A program made the position numbers and the translations under genes. A stretch of DNA of 64,000 nt, from contig JANPWX010000076.1 of assembly GCA_024734555.1 (NCBI GenBank), forward strand, positions 3,561,448 through 3,625,447, written 5' to 3'. Each line of letters opens with the position of its first letter. The first letter of the stretch is position 1. The DNA comes from Trochalopteron elliotii (taxonomy: Eukaryota; Chordata; Aves; Passeriformes; Leiothrichidae). Of the stretch, positions 11,337 to 22,675 are shown piece after piece. Under the pieces are notes generated by a model, which did no database searches, was not told where the DNA came from, and saw only the letters and a program-made list of their open reading frames with translations.

Positions 11337-13281
11337 TGAAGTATCACTCTAACGGGTATAAAAATACTAGGAACTTTTACTTGAAGAATAAGAGCTACTG
11401 GGTACTACTGAATATATTGTTAATTTCTTTCTCAATAGCAGTTTATCTCACATGATGAACTAGTATAAAGTTTTAATCAATAGCTGACAAATTTTAGTTT
11501 GCTTCCTCTTGACAAAAAGCTGCTAATACAAAACCAACAGGATTCTTCAATAAAGGGTTTTAAAAAATATAACCTGATAAAACTCTCGATACTATTTTGG
11601 TTTATCTTGATTAAAATAATGAAATACTTATGATTCAAGTTAATGAAAACTAGATTTGGTTAAGTATAGAGGGAGTGAATTTAAGTTATATAAGTGAATT
11701 AAGGTTATATAAATTCAGGTATTGCTGTGTCTGCTAAATCTGACAAACATATGCACACAAGTTTGTTATTCAGTTTTTAATTTCTGACATTTACTTTTAG
11801 AAGATATTGGAAAATAATTTATGGAACAGCCTTTAGGTCCAGCAGAATCATACATCTCCACAATAAATAAGACTCATTCTGGCTCAATTTCAACTATTTT
11901 CTAGGTTGAGACTTAGGGGGATTTTTTAATTAAACATTTCTAGCAGCTACAAAAAAAGAGTAAATTACCACTGGATAAGATTTAATCCACAGTAGTAAAC
12001 TGTATGTATTTCCAGCAAGGAACATTCAGAGATGTAAATTTCAAACCTCTTCCTCAAATAACATTTAAAAATGCCTCAGCTCAACAGTATAAAGGAGTAA
12101 GATCTTACTTCCTGCTAATGTAGGAACAGAGTCCACCATGTTTCAGAACTGTTCAGATATTGATTCCAAGATAAATTTGTCATTCCAAATATGAAAGGTT
12201 GATACATTTTGATAAATACAAGAAATTTCTTTTGCTAAACAAATAAAAAAATCTGAGAAATCTGATTATTTTATTAATAAGTTCATTTGCATGGACTTCC
12301 ACCTTAAAAATTAGAGAGAAGGATCTCGTTCTCCATTTTTAACTGACTGCCTTATCTATTTGACTAAATATAACTTTTTAAAAAAAATTTACTGTCTCTT
12401 CCATTTTTTTCCCTCTTCTCATTCTCCACTTCTCCTTCTCCTTCTCCTTCTCCTTCTTTTTCTTTTATCATGATTGCCCTTTTACCATGTTCTTTTTTAA
12501 TTAAAAGACTTTGTTAAAAATGATGTTTCAAAATATTTTTAATTTAATAAAAAAATATTTTCTTTAACATCCTTATCCTCAAAGTGTTCTTAAAATAAGA
12601 ACTCCTTTTATTGAAATTCCTATGCAAAATCTTGTTTCTATAAATTTCCATTAGCACTAAGTACGCCTTCCATTTGAAGAATTTTTTTTTTTTTCAGATG
12701 AAATTCTGAAATTCTAAGAGTTAATTTGAACTTGTCAGTGTTGGAAACTCTTTAGAATATATGGAGAACATTGAAAGTAGGTCAAATATCATATAAATCT
12801 TTTCCATCATTCTCCATCCAATTATAGTTTTTAGGATTAGCTGTCAGGGCTCTAGAGCTTCAGATTATTATTGATTATTTGTCAGATTATGCTAATATGG
12901 TCAGTATTATGACAGATAAATATTTGTACAGCCAGGTAATACTTGACAGCAAATGTGTACATACTGTTTAAGATATAAATGTCAGTGAATCCACTCTAGT
13001 GATGAAAGTGCACAGATGATTAATATACACCTTTCCTTAATGACCACAGGACCAGAAAATAGAAAATGTGATCAAATTTTATTTTTCTTATCGAGGCTTA
13101 TTTGAAACAAAAATATCTACCATAGTTTAAAGATGTGGAAACACCATAAGTAAGAGGCAGAGTGAGTGAACAGTTTTATGTTTCCATAAATATGTTTATG
13201 GTGGTCAACCAGAGTTACTAGATAGTACCTTTGCAAAATTTAAAATAAATCCTCCAAAATTATTACTCTATGTTTTTTTTT
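11337..13281. other. AT-rich non-coding stretch
   Basis: No gene or repeat family recognised except the TTCTCC-type microsatellite at 12429-12459 listed separately. Several poly-T and poly-A runs occur. Confidence 0.55.
12429..12459 (+). repeat. TTCTCC hexanucleotide microsatellite
   Basis: Four to five near-perfect tandem TTCTCC units are followed by an impure C/T tail. The strand bias is fully pyrimidine (plus) over purine (minus). Confidence 0.85.
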
Positions 13282-13324
13282 TAGATCTAGATGTAGACTA
13301 TTAGATCTACAGTGTCTAGATCTA
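13282..13324. repeat. Compound inverted repeat built from AGATCT units
   Basis: The left arm TAGATCTAGA plus TGTAGA pairs with the right arm TCTACA plus TCTAGATCTA. That is 16 paired bases around an 8-base loop, with a single 3-base bulge (GTG, 13312-13314). Three AGATCT palindromes lie inside. It could be a local hairpin former or a decayed terminal-inverted-repeat remnant; I know no family for it. Confidence 0.75.
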
Positions 13325-13493
13325 TAACACTATTTTAGCATTCAACTCTATTTTCCTCTTTTTTACTCTAAGTACTTAGGATCTATACCCAATAAAATGA
13401 GACGTCAGAGAATGAGATTTTCTTAAACTAGGAGACTCACCATCTTAGTCTGCTAGAAGTAAGCAGAAGTCTTAAATATTTTGTTTCTGGCAG

Positions 13494-13534
13494 AGGATGC
13501 ATTTGATGCATACTATACTATGCATCAAATCCAG
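13494..13534 (+). other. Candidate 41-base microexon (unproven)
   Basis: A pyrimidine-rich acceptor (ttttgtttctggcag, AG at 13492-13493) precedes the segment and a consensus donor (CAG then gtgagt, 13532-13540) follows it. Read in the frame starting at its third base, it encodes DAFDAYYTMHQIQ with no stop; the frame that starts at its first base is also open. I do not recognise the peptide. The segment contains a perfect 12-base inverted repeat (13501-13512 with 13519-13530), which argues that part of its signal may be structural. With no neighbouring exon visible, it may be a chance pair of splice signals. Confidence 0.22.
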
Positions 13535-13540
13535 GTGAGT

Positions 13541-16500
13541 TCTTTCTCAAATAATAAAGGAACTAATAGTTATCCTGCCAAAGTAATTGTAATTGAGAGT
13601 GTTTCCCTTGAGCTATGTAAGTTTAAGGTGCTGTGTTGTCTTCAGGACAGCCACAGTTTAACACAACAATCCATCTTATACGATTACATTCCTTATGATG
13701 CAGAGGAGTTTAATAGACAGGAAAACTGAGCTTCTTTCTTGCTTGACATGAGCTTCGTGCACAGACATGAAGTATGCCCTTTAGATGCCCAACTGGTACA
13801 GCCAGTTTCTCCTTGACTTGTCCTGAATGGCTTCAGTGTTGAAAGTCTAGGACTTGGGAAATTAGGCAAAATCCTGAACTGTAATCAAGCCCTTTTACTA
13901 ATGAGCTCTGCACTAACATAATCCAGCTCCAGTTTTGTCAGGAAAAAAAGGTATTAAATATTTATCATACTAATCAAATAGGTTTCATCTGCCAACAGGA
14001 AGGAAAATAAAGTGGCAGTATTTGAAAAGAAAATACCAAGAATATTCATCAGAACTTGCGCACATACTCATTAGAGTTCCTGCAAGACAGTACAAAGTTA
14101 AAAATGAAACAAGATGAATGAACATGCTGTTCACCGAGATTCTTTTAATAGAAAAAAGTTAAAAGGGAATTTAATGAAAAAAATGGTAAAAAGATTACAA
14201 AAGTATGCCTCATGTTGTACACCACTGAAAAATAAATGCAGCTAAATATTCAGCTATCAGCCCTAGTTGGTGATCTAGTCCCTGTTTTATAGTGTATGTG
14301 CACAAAATTTATTAATTAGAGCTATTGAGCACACTATAACTGTCTTGGAGAACAGTATCTTGATTTTCCTAACCCATGACATATAATCAGCAGATTGCTT
14401 GTAAATAGAAACACTTCTGAAGCATAGCATATAGGAAATTGTCTCTGGAGTTTTGACCCACTGTTTCTCACAAGATAAAAATATTATAGCATGTTTCTTC
14501 GTCTTCAGTGGTCAGCCTTTTCGGTAGAATGAATTCATAAATGGAACATTGTTGAGGTATGCTACCTTGTGCACAAAGAAAGGAGTGAATATTGGTACAT
14601 ATATGTGATGTGGTCAGGCCAAAAGAGGACCCCAACTGAATAAGGAAGATGGCAAACACAGAAGTAAATGAAAGCAGGTGTTGTCATGAAGAGTCAACCT
14701 CAAACCTTGAATGCAGCTCATACCAAGAGTGTAGGCCAGTGGGAACAAAATTGGTGTTAATCTGCTGACTGGGTAAATATGTACATATAATGGAATTTAT
14801 AATTAATAAATAGAATGTAATTTTAAATACATAATAGAATTTAAATTATTATATATATTAAACTTTATTAAGAAGTAAAATGGAAGCAATAGCAGTTTTG
14901 GACTAGAACTAAAATATTCATAGATGGGCGTGTAGCTACTTCAGTATGAGATGAAGCTTTGAAGTGATTTCCAATGAATATGTTAGGGAAACTGAAACTA
15001 CAATAAGTGCTTCTGGAATGTCTAAATATTCTAAATTAATGGACATCTTAACAGAATCACCCACCAGTGACGTCAACATCAAAATTATTTAAAAAAAAAT
15101 GAAAACCTTAATTACAAAGTAAAAGCAATACATACATTAAAAGGATTTCTTTGCTTTACTTCAATCTGCTCTTTAACTTTCTTCCCAATAATATTTCTTT
15201 TAAAATTGAGACAAGTACAGGAACATGTATCTATCTGAAATTGACGATTATAATTCAGGTGACTATTATACTGCATAACTACATATAAATATCAGGGCAG
15301 ATAAGGAGCATTATATTGTTTTCCAGAATTTTCTACCCAACGAGAAGTGTATAGTTTGAATTTATTTACTTATTTATTTAAAAAGCCAGCATTAAAAACA
15401 CAGATTACTTCAAAGGAAAAAAGAAGAATATGAAAAAATATAACAGCTTAATATGGAAATTTGTCTATATTTCTCTAAGACCTTCAGGCTATTATAAAGG
15501 ATATTGCAACCTTATGCAAATTTAACAGTTCTTCTAAACTTCTTACATTGTGATTGATATGTAACCTCAGTAGAATATGCTTTTGGGTCTTTTTTCATCT
15601 TTGAGATTAAAACTATGGGTACATTATGGTCATTGAATCAACTAATGATGCTGTATACAGGGAGCTCCCCAACCAGGTGTATATTCATTTCAAAACAAGC
15701 TTACTAGGCTAGCATTTATGCCCATGACACTGTTTTCCCACAGATTTCCCTACCACAACCAACACTACCTTTTTTATCTTGTTCAGAGATGTCCAGTGAA
15801 AAGAATCCTAACAACAGATGAGACCAATAGCACAAATAATAAGCTGTATAGTCTCTTTATTGATTTTACTGTCCTCATGTAATCAATATGAATATGTTCA
15901 ACTGCTGATATTATAGTGCAATTAAAACAAAAGTGTTGCTCTGTGCGAGTGGGATTGTTTAGGAGTCAAGCTCTTGGCTCTTTTAAGCTGTCTTCGCTGA
16001 AGACTTGAATTGACAAAAATTTGGTCTTGAAACAATTTTTTTGCAAGTCTTTCCTATTTCTCTGCTCATTACTAGGCAAAGGGAAAAAAGACCAGCCTGG
16101 GAAAATTGGTCATAAACTTGCATGAAAAATATATTAAAAGACATCCCTCTTCCATTTTGTGAAGAGTAGGAGTATCACCTGACAAAATACTTAGAGAGAT
16201 GCATATAATTTTCACAAAACAAGCATGGGTATGTTGCTCCCTTGAAATAAGCAAAAACTTCTCTTGTGCTAAAATTTTCAACTGAGGACCTCAAAACAGA
16301 TTATGAACGTAAATTTATTCTGTTCCTGCTTTTGACATTTTGACAGACAGTGTCTGTTGCAAGGACATAAAGCAGAGGAAAATGCTTCTGTTTGTACAGT
16401 GGGTTAAGCTTAAGCAATCTGTACAAGCAGTCACTTGGATAATAGAGGTATCTGGGTACTTGAACGGAGATGTTTAGAGCTGACTTTAAGTTTCAAAATA

Positions 16501-17640
16501 CTGTAATATTGGGAAATACTAGGATACAAAAAGACTTAAATGGTCATCCTCAATGAACATTATAGGTCTGCATTTCATGAGGAAACGATTCAGAACATCA
16601 GATTCGGCAATTTTTTTAGATTTTGTCATACTGAGAACAGAAGGCCTTAAATATAAGACCCCTTTGGACAGATCAAAACCCACATTTGAAATAAATCAGC
16701 TAGTCTGTATAATTTTTAAGCCTTTCTCTTTGAAAGACATAAAGATCTGTTTCATAGTTCTGAGATCTAAGGATGGTTTCTCCATGGCAGAGATTCAAAG
16801 ACTACAAAGTTGTGAGCATCTACTTGGTGCATTACACATGTGATATTCATGAAGAAAAAACTTCAGACTGTAGGAGGTGCCACATTGACAGCTCTCAAGT
16901 ATCACATTCTCCAATTAAAAATAAAAGCCGGTACTGGTACAGCTAAAAGTTATCCAAAGAACAACTTTCTTACATATTTTAGTTTCTGTGACCCATTTTA
17001 GGAGAAGACAATGACACCATATGAAGTAGATCTTTAGTATTTCTGTCATGCTGAATATTGTAATTCGAAAAATATGGCTCAGCCCTCCCCGAGGAAGAGG
17101 CAAGTACAACCTTAATGAGTTTCCCTAACACTGCAACTTGCTTAAATAAAATAAGAATACAATTAAGCTTACTCAAATGTAAGACTAAATCAGAATGCAA
17201 TTAACTATTGTTCAGTGCACTGAAGTGTGAAATATGTGCTTTTATGTTGCTGCAAAAAAACATGCACTTTTAACTTTGAAGGCATTGGATGAAGTAATAC
17301 AACACAGAAAAGAAAAGATAAATAATAGATAAAAATAGCTGCAGTCTGAGACTTACATGCATAATATAATACATGAATGCACATGAACAAGTGAAAGAAA
17401 CCCAACAACTTTGCAATGCCAAGGGAAATAAAACAGGACAGAAATCCTAACCAAATTATTGAGTCACCTAAGCTTCTGATACTGTCTGAAAATTGTATTG
17501 TAGACCTCTTCAAACAGAATGATCTACAACTGAGTAGAGACAATCCAATCCTTCCATCCTATCCTTACATCATGTCATGTACATGATAACATTACATGTT
17601 ATCAACATGTACTCAGATTGTTTAGAGGGCTTTAGCACCT
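13541..17640. other. AT-rich non-coding stretch (4.1 kb)
   Basis: No gene or repeat family recognised. Frames such as 16553-16843 (plus) and 17205-17543 (minus) lack domains and conserved-looking composition. A hairpin at 17584-17604 is listed separately. Confidence 0.55.
17584..17604. repeat. Perfect inverted repeat
   Basis: Arms TGATAACAT and ATGTTATCA (9 bases) flank a three-base loop. Imperfect ACATGT-type extensions on both sides lengthen the possible stem. Confidence 0.7.
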
Positions 17641-17879
17641 GTGGTCAAGATGAGGCTCACATTCTCAGAACTAAATGGTGCTGTGGTCATGGGTTTGCTA
17701 CAAACAAAATGCACAAACCACACACATAGAGCAAAGAGTTTAATATTAGCTCAATTAATGTTTAAACATAATAGCCCAAAGTGCTGGTTCAGTTATACTA
17801 ATATTCACTAATAATACAAATTAAATCAGGGAAACCTCAGTAATATAGCTAACAGGTTGTACTGGGGGAAAGGATAAAA

Positions 17880-18425
17880 AAAAAATCAAACCACTTGCCC
17901 TGGTGCTGTGCTCTCCCTTCCCGACTCCTGGCATCCTAACATTGTCAGGGTAGAAGAAGGGAGAATGAGGGCAGGCTGCAATGAGCTGTCAGCAGCCTGA
18001 TGGTTTTGAAGGGAAGAGGATGATTTGTATGCTTGGGTTTTCCTCCTACTCTTTGCCAGGAGAAGTATGGGGATGATAATTTCTTCCAGTTCAAGTTTTC
18101 AGTATGTTTGAGTTTGGGTTTTTATGTTTCACTGTCACAGCTCACTTTCTTCCCCCACATAGAGAGTTACAGCCCCCAGAGCCACCCTCCTCTCTCTGCC
18201 CCAAGGGTTTGTCAGACAGTGACAGAAAGGGGGTGTCTGATCCCAACAGGGATACCCCCAGAGCTCAAGTTGGAGCAGAGGAGGCAGCAGCCACCTGCAG
18301 CAGCACAGGAATTAAACCAGCAACACCCAGTCCACGTCATAACAAGGTGGAGCCCTTTTGCTCTCAGATCAGTGCACAGCTGGGAACCTTATGCAAGCAG
18401 TGACAGAAGTTTTATTTTCTAGGCT
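17880..18425 (-). mobile_element. Unassigned dispersed repeat, copy A (LTR-like)
   Basis: A GC-richer island shares ordered blocks with the segment at 23560-23914: 'gtcacagctcactttc', 'cagacagtgac', 'cccagagctcaagttggagc', 'cagcagccac', 'gcacaggaattaaaccag', and a closing 'gttttatt' block. On the minus strand the last block gives an AATAAA-type signal, which suggests an LTR transcribed leftward, so I give minus as the likely orientation. I cannot name the family. The element may extend left to about 17640, where the sequence is also LTR-like but unmatched in copy B. Plus-strand frames at 18033-18422 and 18104-18403 are not recognised proteins. Confidence 0.5.
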
Positions 18426-18849
18426 ACAGTGGCACAGACCACATTCAGGTTATTGGTACAAATCAAGTGTGAACTACTTACCTTTGACTTAATTCCTCAG
18501 CTTAATTTATCTATCTATAAAAAGAGTTGTCCGCCTCCATCCTGCCTGCCACCTTGATGAAAGTTGGCACAAAAACAACACCAAGAACTCTGAGGTGGAG
18601 AGCAAGCTTGATCCTTAAGCTTCTATGATATTATAGACACATTTTTAGAAATCCATCATCCAAAGGATACAAGAAAACACAAGGTAGTGACTAAAGAAAA
18701 AATGATAATGCACCTGTGAAGATATCTGGTGTGCGTAACCTGAAATTGTATACATTTTCCAAATAAGTCATGATGGATTACAGTAATAATAATTACTGTT
18801 GTGAACCTGTCTCAAAGGAGGAAAAGGAACTGTGCACAGGAATTAGCAG

Positions 18850-19370
18850 GGAGCTTTAAACTAGATTTGAATGAGGAAGGGGGTAAACCCAGGTTTGCTA
18901 TGGATAAAGCAGCATTTGAGATCCTTCAGTCTGCTATTTCAGTGTAAGTAGGGGATGTAGATCCATCCAGGGGTAATGATTCAAGGTTTATTAGTGTGAT
19001 ATGAAACCACAGAAACACTTGAGAATGATCATGGAAATTAGAGGTGGTGGATTCAATAGTCAAAGTGCATCTATACCAATGCACACAGCATGAGCTACAA
19101 ACAGGAGGAGCTGGAAGCCATCAAGCAGGAGAAAAAATATGAACAAATTGCCATCATGGAAACATGGTGGGATGACTGTCAAAACTGACATGTTGCAACA
19201 GAGGGCTGTAAACTCTTCAGATGGGATAGGCAAGGAAGGAAAGGTGGTAGGGTAGTCCTGTATGTGAGGGAATGTTTTGATTGTCTGGAATCTAATGATG
19301 GTGATGACAGGGTTGAGTGCTTATGGTTAAGAATCAGAGTGGGGAAAGCCAACACGGCAGATATGGTGGA
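18850..19370 (+). mobile_element. CR1 LINE fragment, endonuclease region of ORF2
   Basis: Sense-strand CR1 blocks run in order: 'agcagggagctttaaactag', 'gtgcatctataccaatgcac', 'aacaggaggagctggaagcc', 'ggaaacatggtgggatgact', 'cttcagatgggataggcaag' and 'ttgattgtctggaatctaat'. The reading frame around 19141-19188 gives the endonuclease signature with the catalytic glutamate, METWWDD, but meets a stop (TGA at 19186-19188). The copy is dead. It ends abruptly at about 19370, and the middle of the element is missing before the 3' part resumes at 19655. Confidence 0.9.
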
Positions 19371-19654
19371 AATTTTTTTCTGGGATTTTACCCTTAACAA
19401 AATTAATTATATCAATCCAAGTATCATCTTTTTCTCAGTGTCCTAGCTCTGTTGATGTTATTGATGCATTCAAATGCTGTAGGACTGAGGCAACTTTCAC
19501 CTTTCATCTCCTAGTGTTTCAGTCTGAAACCCCCTCTTAGTGTCTGAAACTGCTTCACAGTTACTTTTGTCTGGCTACGACATCTGCCAGAACAACCTTC
19601 ACTAAGTCTGCTAATAGATAATCCTGGTCTTAAGTGGAAGTTTCACTGATCCAA
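19371..19654. other. Unassigned sequence between two CR1 pieces
   Basis: These roughly 280 bases do not resemble CR1 endonuclease or reverse transcriptase sequence. They may be a later insertion into one CR1, or the original flank between two separate CR1 insertions. No terminal repeats or duplicated flanks are evident. Confidence 0.45.
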
Positions 19655-20411
19655 GAGAAATGAATGCTGGATTCTGCACCTAGCTGGGGTAACCCTGGAT
19701 GAATGTACAGACTGGGGAATGAGATGCTGGAAAGCAATGCCAAAGAAAGGTACCTGGGTGTCCTTGTTGACAGAAAGTTGGACATGAGCCAGCAGTGCCC
19801 TGGCAGCCAGGAGGGCCAACCCTGTCCTGGGGTACATCAGGCCCAACATCACCAGCCAGGCAAGGGAGGGGATTGTCCCACTCTGCTCTGCACTGGGGCA
19901 GCCTCACCTCCAGTTCTGGGGGCAGTTTTGGTAGTGCAATATAAGAAAGATATTGAACTATTAGAGAGCGTTCAAAGGAAGGCAAAGAATATGGTGAAGG
20001 GCCTTGAGGAGAAGGTGTATGAAAAGCAGCCAAGTCATGGTTTGTTCATCCTGAAGGAGACTGAGGGAGACCTCACTGGAGTTACAACTTCCTCGCAAGG
20101 GGAAAGGGAGGGGCAGGCACTGATCTATTCTCTCTGGTGTCCAGTGACTGGATCCAAGGGAATGGCCTAAATTTGTGTCAGGGGAGGTTTAGGTTGGATT
20201 TCAGAAAAAAGTTTTTCCCCCAGAGGGTGGCTGGGCCCTGCAACAGACTCCCAGGGAAGTGGTAACTGCACCAGCCTGACAGAGTTGAAAAAACATGTGG
20301 ACATACTCTCAGGCATATCGTGAGATTCGTGGGGATGGTGCTGGGAATAACTTGAACTTCAATGATCCTTGAGGATTTCTTCCAATGCAGTTTAATTGTG
20401 ATCCTGTGAAT
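19655..20411 (+). mobile_element. CR1 LINE 3' part, reverse transcriptase C-terminus and 3' UTR
   Basis: The blocks are sense-strand CR1 in order: 'tacctgggtgtccttgttga', 'atgagccagcagtgccctgg', 'cctcacctccagttctgggg', 'aatatggtgaagggccttga', 'gtcaggggaggtttaggttg', 'aagtttttcccccagagggt', 'agactcccagggaagtggta', 'accagcctgacagagttgaa' and 'cttcaatgatccttgagg'. It closes with 'gtgatcctgtgaat', a decayed form of the CR1 terminal repeat. A 155-codon frame at 19703-20170 is a frame-shifted remnant in which LGVLVDRKLDMSQQ and YKKDIELLESVQRKA can still be read. The 3' UTR type is the same as that of the short copy at 44869-45086. Confidence 0.93.
19703..20170 (+). pseudogene. Broken CR1 ORF2 C-terminal remnant
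   Basis: This open stretch lies in the CR1 3' part. Early residues read LGVLVDRKLDMSQQ and later ones YKKDIELLESVQRKAKNMVKGLEEKVYE, both typical of the region between the CR1 reverse transcriptase thumb and the stop codon. Between and after these blocks the frame has shifted, and the usual HLEYC-type and LFSLEKRRLRGDL-type motifs are lost or out of frame. No catalytic core is present, so it has no enzymatic function. Confidence 0.8.
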
Positions 20412-21665
20412 AAAAGAGAATCTCAGAAATTTGATTCTCCATTGTTGGATTTGTTGCAAGTTTTTTGTATAATTTTGGTGAGATGCACTATGTGTTTGAC
20501 TTTCTATTTTTTGATGTCCATTTAGTTCTCTGCTTTCCAATAAGGAGCAGAATAGGACAATTCAATCTGATAGATATTTGTCATAAATGCATGTGTAGAA
20601 TTACAATCGTTGTAACAATAACATTAATATCTCAACTAGCACAAGACTGAATGTATGAAAATGTGCTAAGCAGTAAATAATATAAAGCCATTTTTCCCCT
20701 TATTACTTCTTCATTAGAAATAAAAAGGTTTATAACTTTTAAAAGCCTTCTAAAATATTTTCCATGTTTGATCTTTACTCAAAGACAAAATAGTAAGACC
20801 CCAAATTAGTAAGACCCCAAAACAAAAGAAGTATCAGGAATTAGCTGAGAGACTAAAGAAATTGGAAAAAAGTATTTGTTTAAAAATACTTTTATAGAAC
20901 TGCAAAAATAGAAATAAAGAAAGACTTGGCAAGAATGAAAATATTTGTTTGGAAAAGAAATCATGACATTGCAATTTTTTGTTATTTATTCTCCTAAAGA
21001 AATAAGGATAAAATAATTGGGTTTGCTATCTAATGAGGGTAGATAGTTATGAGGATAAGCCAGATAGTAATGACAGTATGTCTCTCAGCTGTCTAAAGAT
21101 ATCCCAAAAACCTTTGTATCACATTTTAGTAAGGAGAAGTGCATAGTAAAGACAAGTGGGATATTGAGTTCATATATGAAAGAAAAAAGAAAACTATCAC
21201 ATATATAACGAGAATAGAATTGAAGCTATTAAAAAAAATATTTTTCAGTTGAGGAGCCTGACAATGCCAAGCTATAGTATAGTACTGTAAGAATTGGCAC
21301 ACACAATCACAGTTATAGCAAGTGATGATCTTAATGTGTCTGCTGAACCAGGGCTAGTACTGTGTGATTTTAGAATAGCAAACATGCCACTTACATTTAA
21401 GAAACATCAGAGAGTTTGGTTTGCCCTTGGTAGTAAAGTAGGCCAAATGTGGCTTGCAGTCCATTGCTTTAAACAAAACTATGTATTTTCCATTTGTATA
21501 TGACAAGAATGCAGAGTCCACTCTTTAAGATATAAATGTAAGTGCAAGAGTGTGTGTGTAAAACAACATGAAAAAAACTATCTGAGAGGAGGTTTTAAAT
21601 AATAACCAGAGAATTACAAAGAGGTACAAAAGACTCAACATGAAAGAAATACAAAAGAAACAAAG
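20412..21665. other. AT-rich non-coding stretch
   Basis: No gene recognised. A short direct duplication of 'tagtaagaccccaaa' sits at about 20791-20821. Frames at 20465-20650 and 21294-21503 have no domain. Confidence 0.55.
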
Positions 21666-22015
21666 AAATTTGTAAAAGGTGGGGGTAGAGGCCTTGGAGC
21701 AGGATGAGGAGCAGTGACCCTAGCTGAGTTCTGCAAGGCATCACCTGTGGCATCGCCAGCCCTACCTTGACCAGACTCAGTACTTCCTTTTGGACACAGA
21801 AACAGCTTACAGCTTGCCTGCACCACAGGAAGAGTGTGGGGTCACCTCTGCTTCAAGTGTGTGGGTCTACATGGGGGTCCTGCCCACAGATGATGCCTTA
21901 GTGGGGTGCCAGCAGCAGCAGGCAGCGAATGCATCCACACCTTCACAGAACAATCTGCATGTGGTGGATCCTCACCCACACATCCACGTGGGTGACAGTT
22001 CAGCAAGTGTATGAT
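21666..22015. other. GC-rich island of unknown origin
   Basis: About 350 bases are clearly richer in G and C than the surroundings, with blocks such as 'cagcagcagcaggcagcgaa' and 'catccacgtgggtgacag' (a CACGTG E-box inside). The sharp compositional edges suggest an inserted element, perhaps an LTR, but I recognise no family and see no terminal repeats. Frames on both strands lack known domains. Confidence 0.4.
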
Positions 22016-22231
22016 CATTGTTTTCAGGGATGAGTTATAGAACAGTTGTTATAAAACTGTAGGTGCTTGATAACATTTTATGTGTTAAATATTGTGGTGT
22101 GTCTTTTGTTCTGCTTTTATTGGTGGACAGTTAATGTTAATATATTGAAAAATTGTTTCTATACTGATTAGACTAAGCTGTGTGAGCTGAGTTTTCCCAT
22201 TAGACCAGAAAATTAAAAAATTAAAAAAAAT

Positions 22232-22675
22232 CAAGAATCACAAATTATGCTGAGTTGGAAGAAACCCACAAGAATCATCAAAGTCCAACTCCTGTCCCTG
22301 GACAGGACAGCTCCAAGAATCACATCATATGCCTGAGAGCATTGTTCAAATGCTTCATGAACTTGTGTCAGGCTTGTGCTGTGACCACTACAGCAGTCCT
22401 AAAGCCTGGACAGGAACCTTTCCCAGTGCCAAACCACTCTCTGGGTGGAGAAATAGACTTTTCTGACATTTAATCTAAATCTCTTCTGACACAACTTCAG
22501 GCCATTCCCTTGGGTCCTGTCACTGGTCACCACAGTGGAGAGATCAGTGCTGCCTCTCCTCTTCCCCTTGAGAGGAAGCTGTATGCTGAGATTAGTTCTT
22601 CCCTCAGTCTCCTCCTTTCCGGGTTGAACAAGCCAAGTGACATCAGATGCTCTTAGTATGACTTCCGAATGTTGC
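22232..22675 (-). mobile_element. CR1 LINE 3' fragment
   Basis: The plus strand runs 'agaatcacaaattatgctga' then 'gttggaagaaacccacaaga', 'atcatcaaagtccaactcct', 'gtccctggacaggacagctc', 'tcaggcttgtgctgtgacca', 'cattcccttgggtcctgtca' and 'tgaacaagccaagtgacatc'. This is the complement of the CR1 subtype whose sense 3' UTR is also seen at 19655-20411 and 44869-45086. It is 5' truncated and non-coding; frames at 22255-22473 and 22399-22851 are shadows. Confidence 0.9.
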
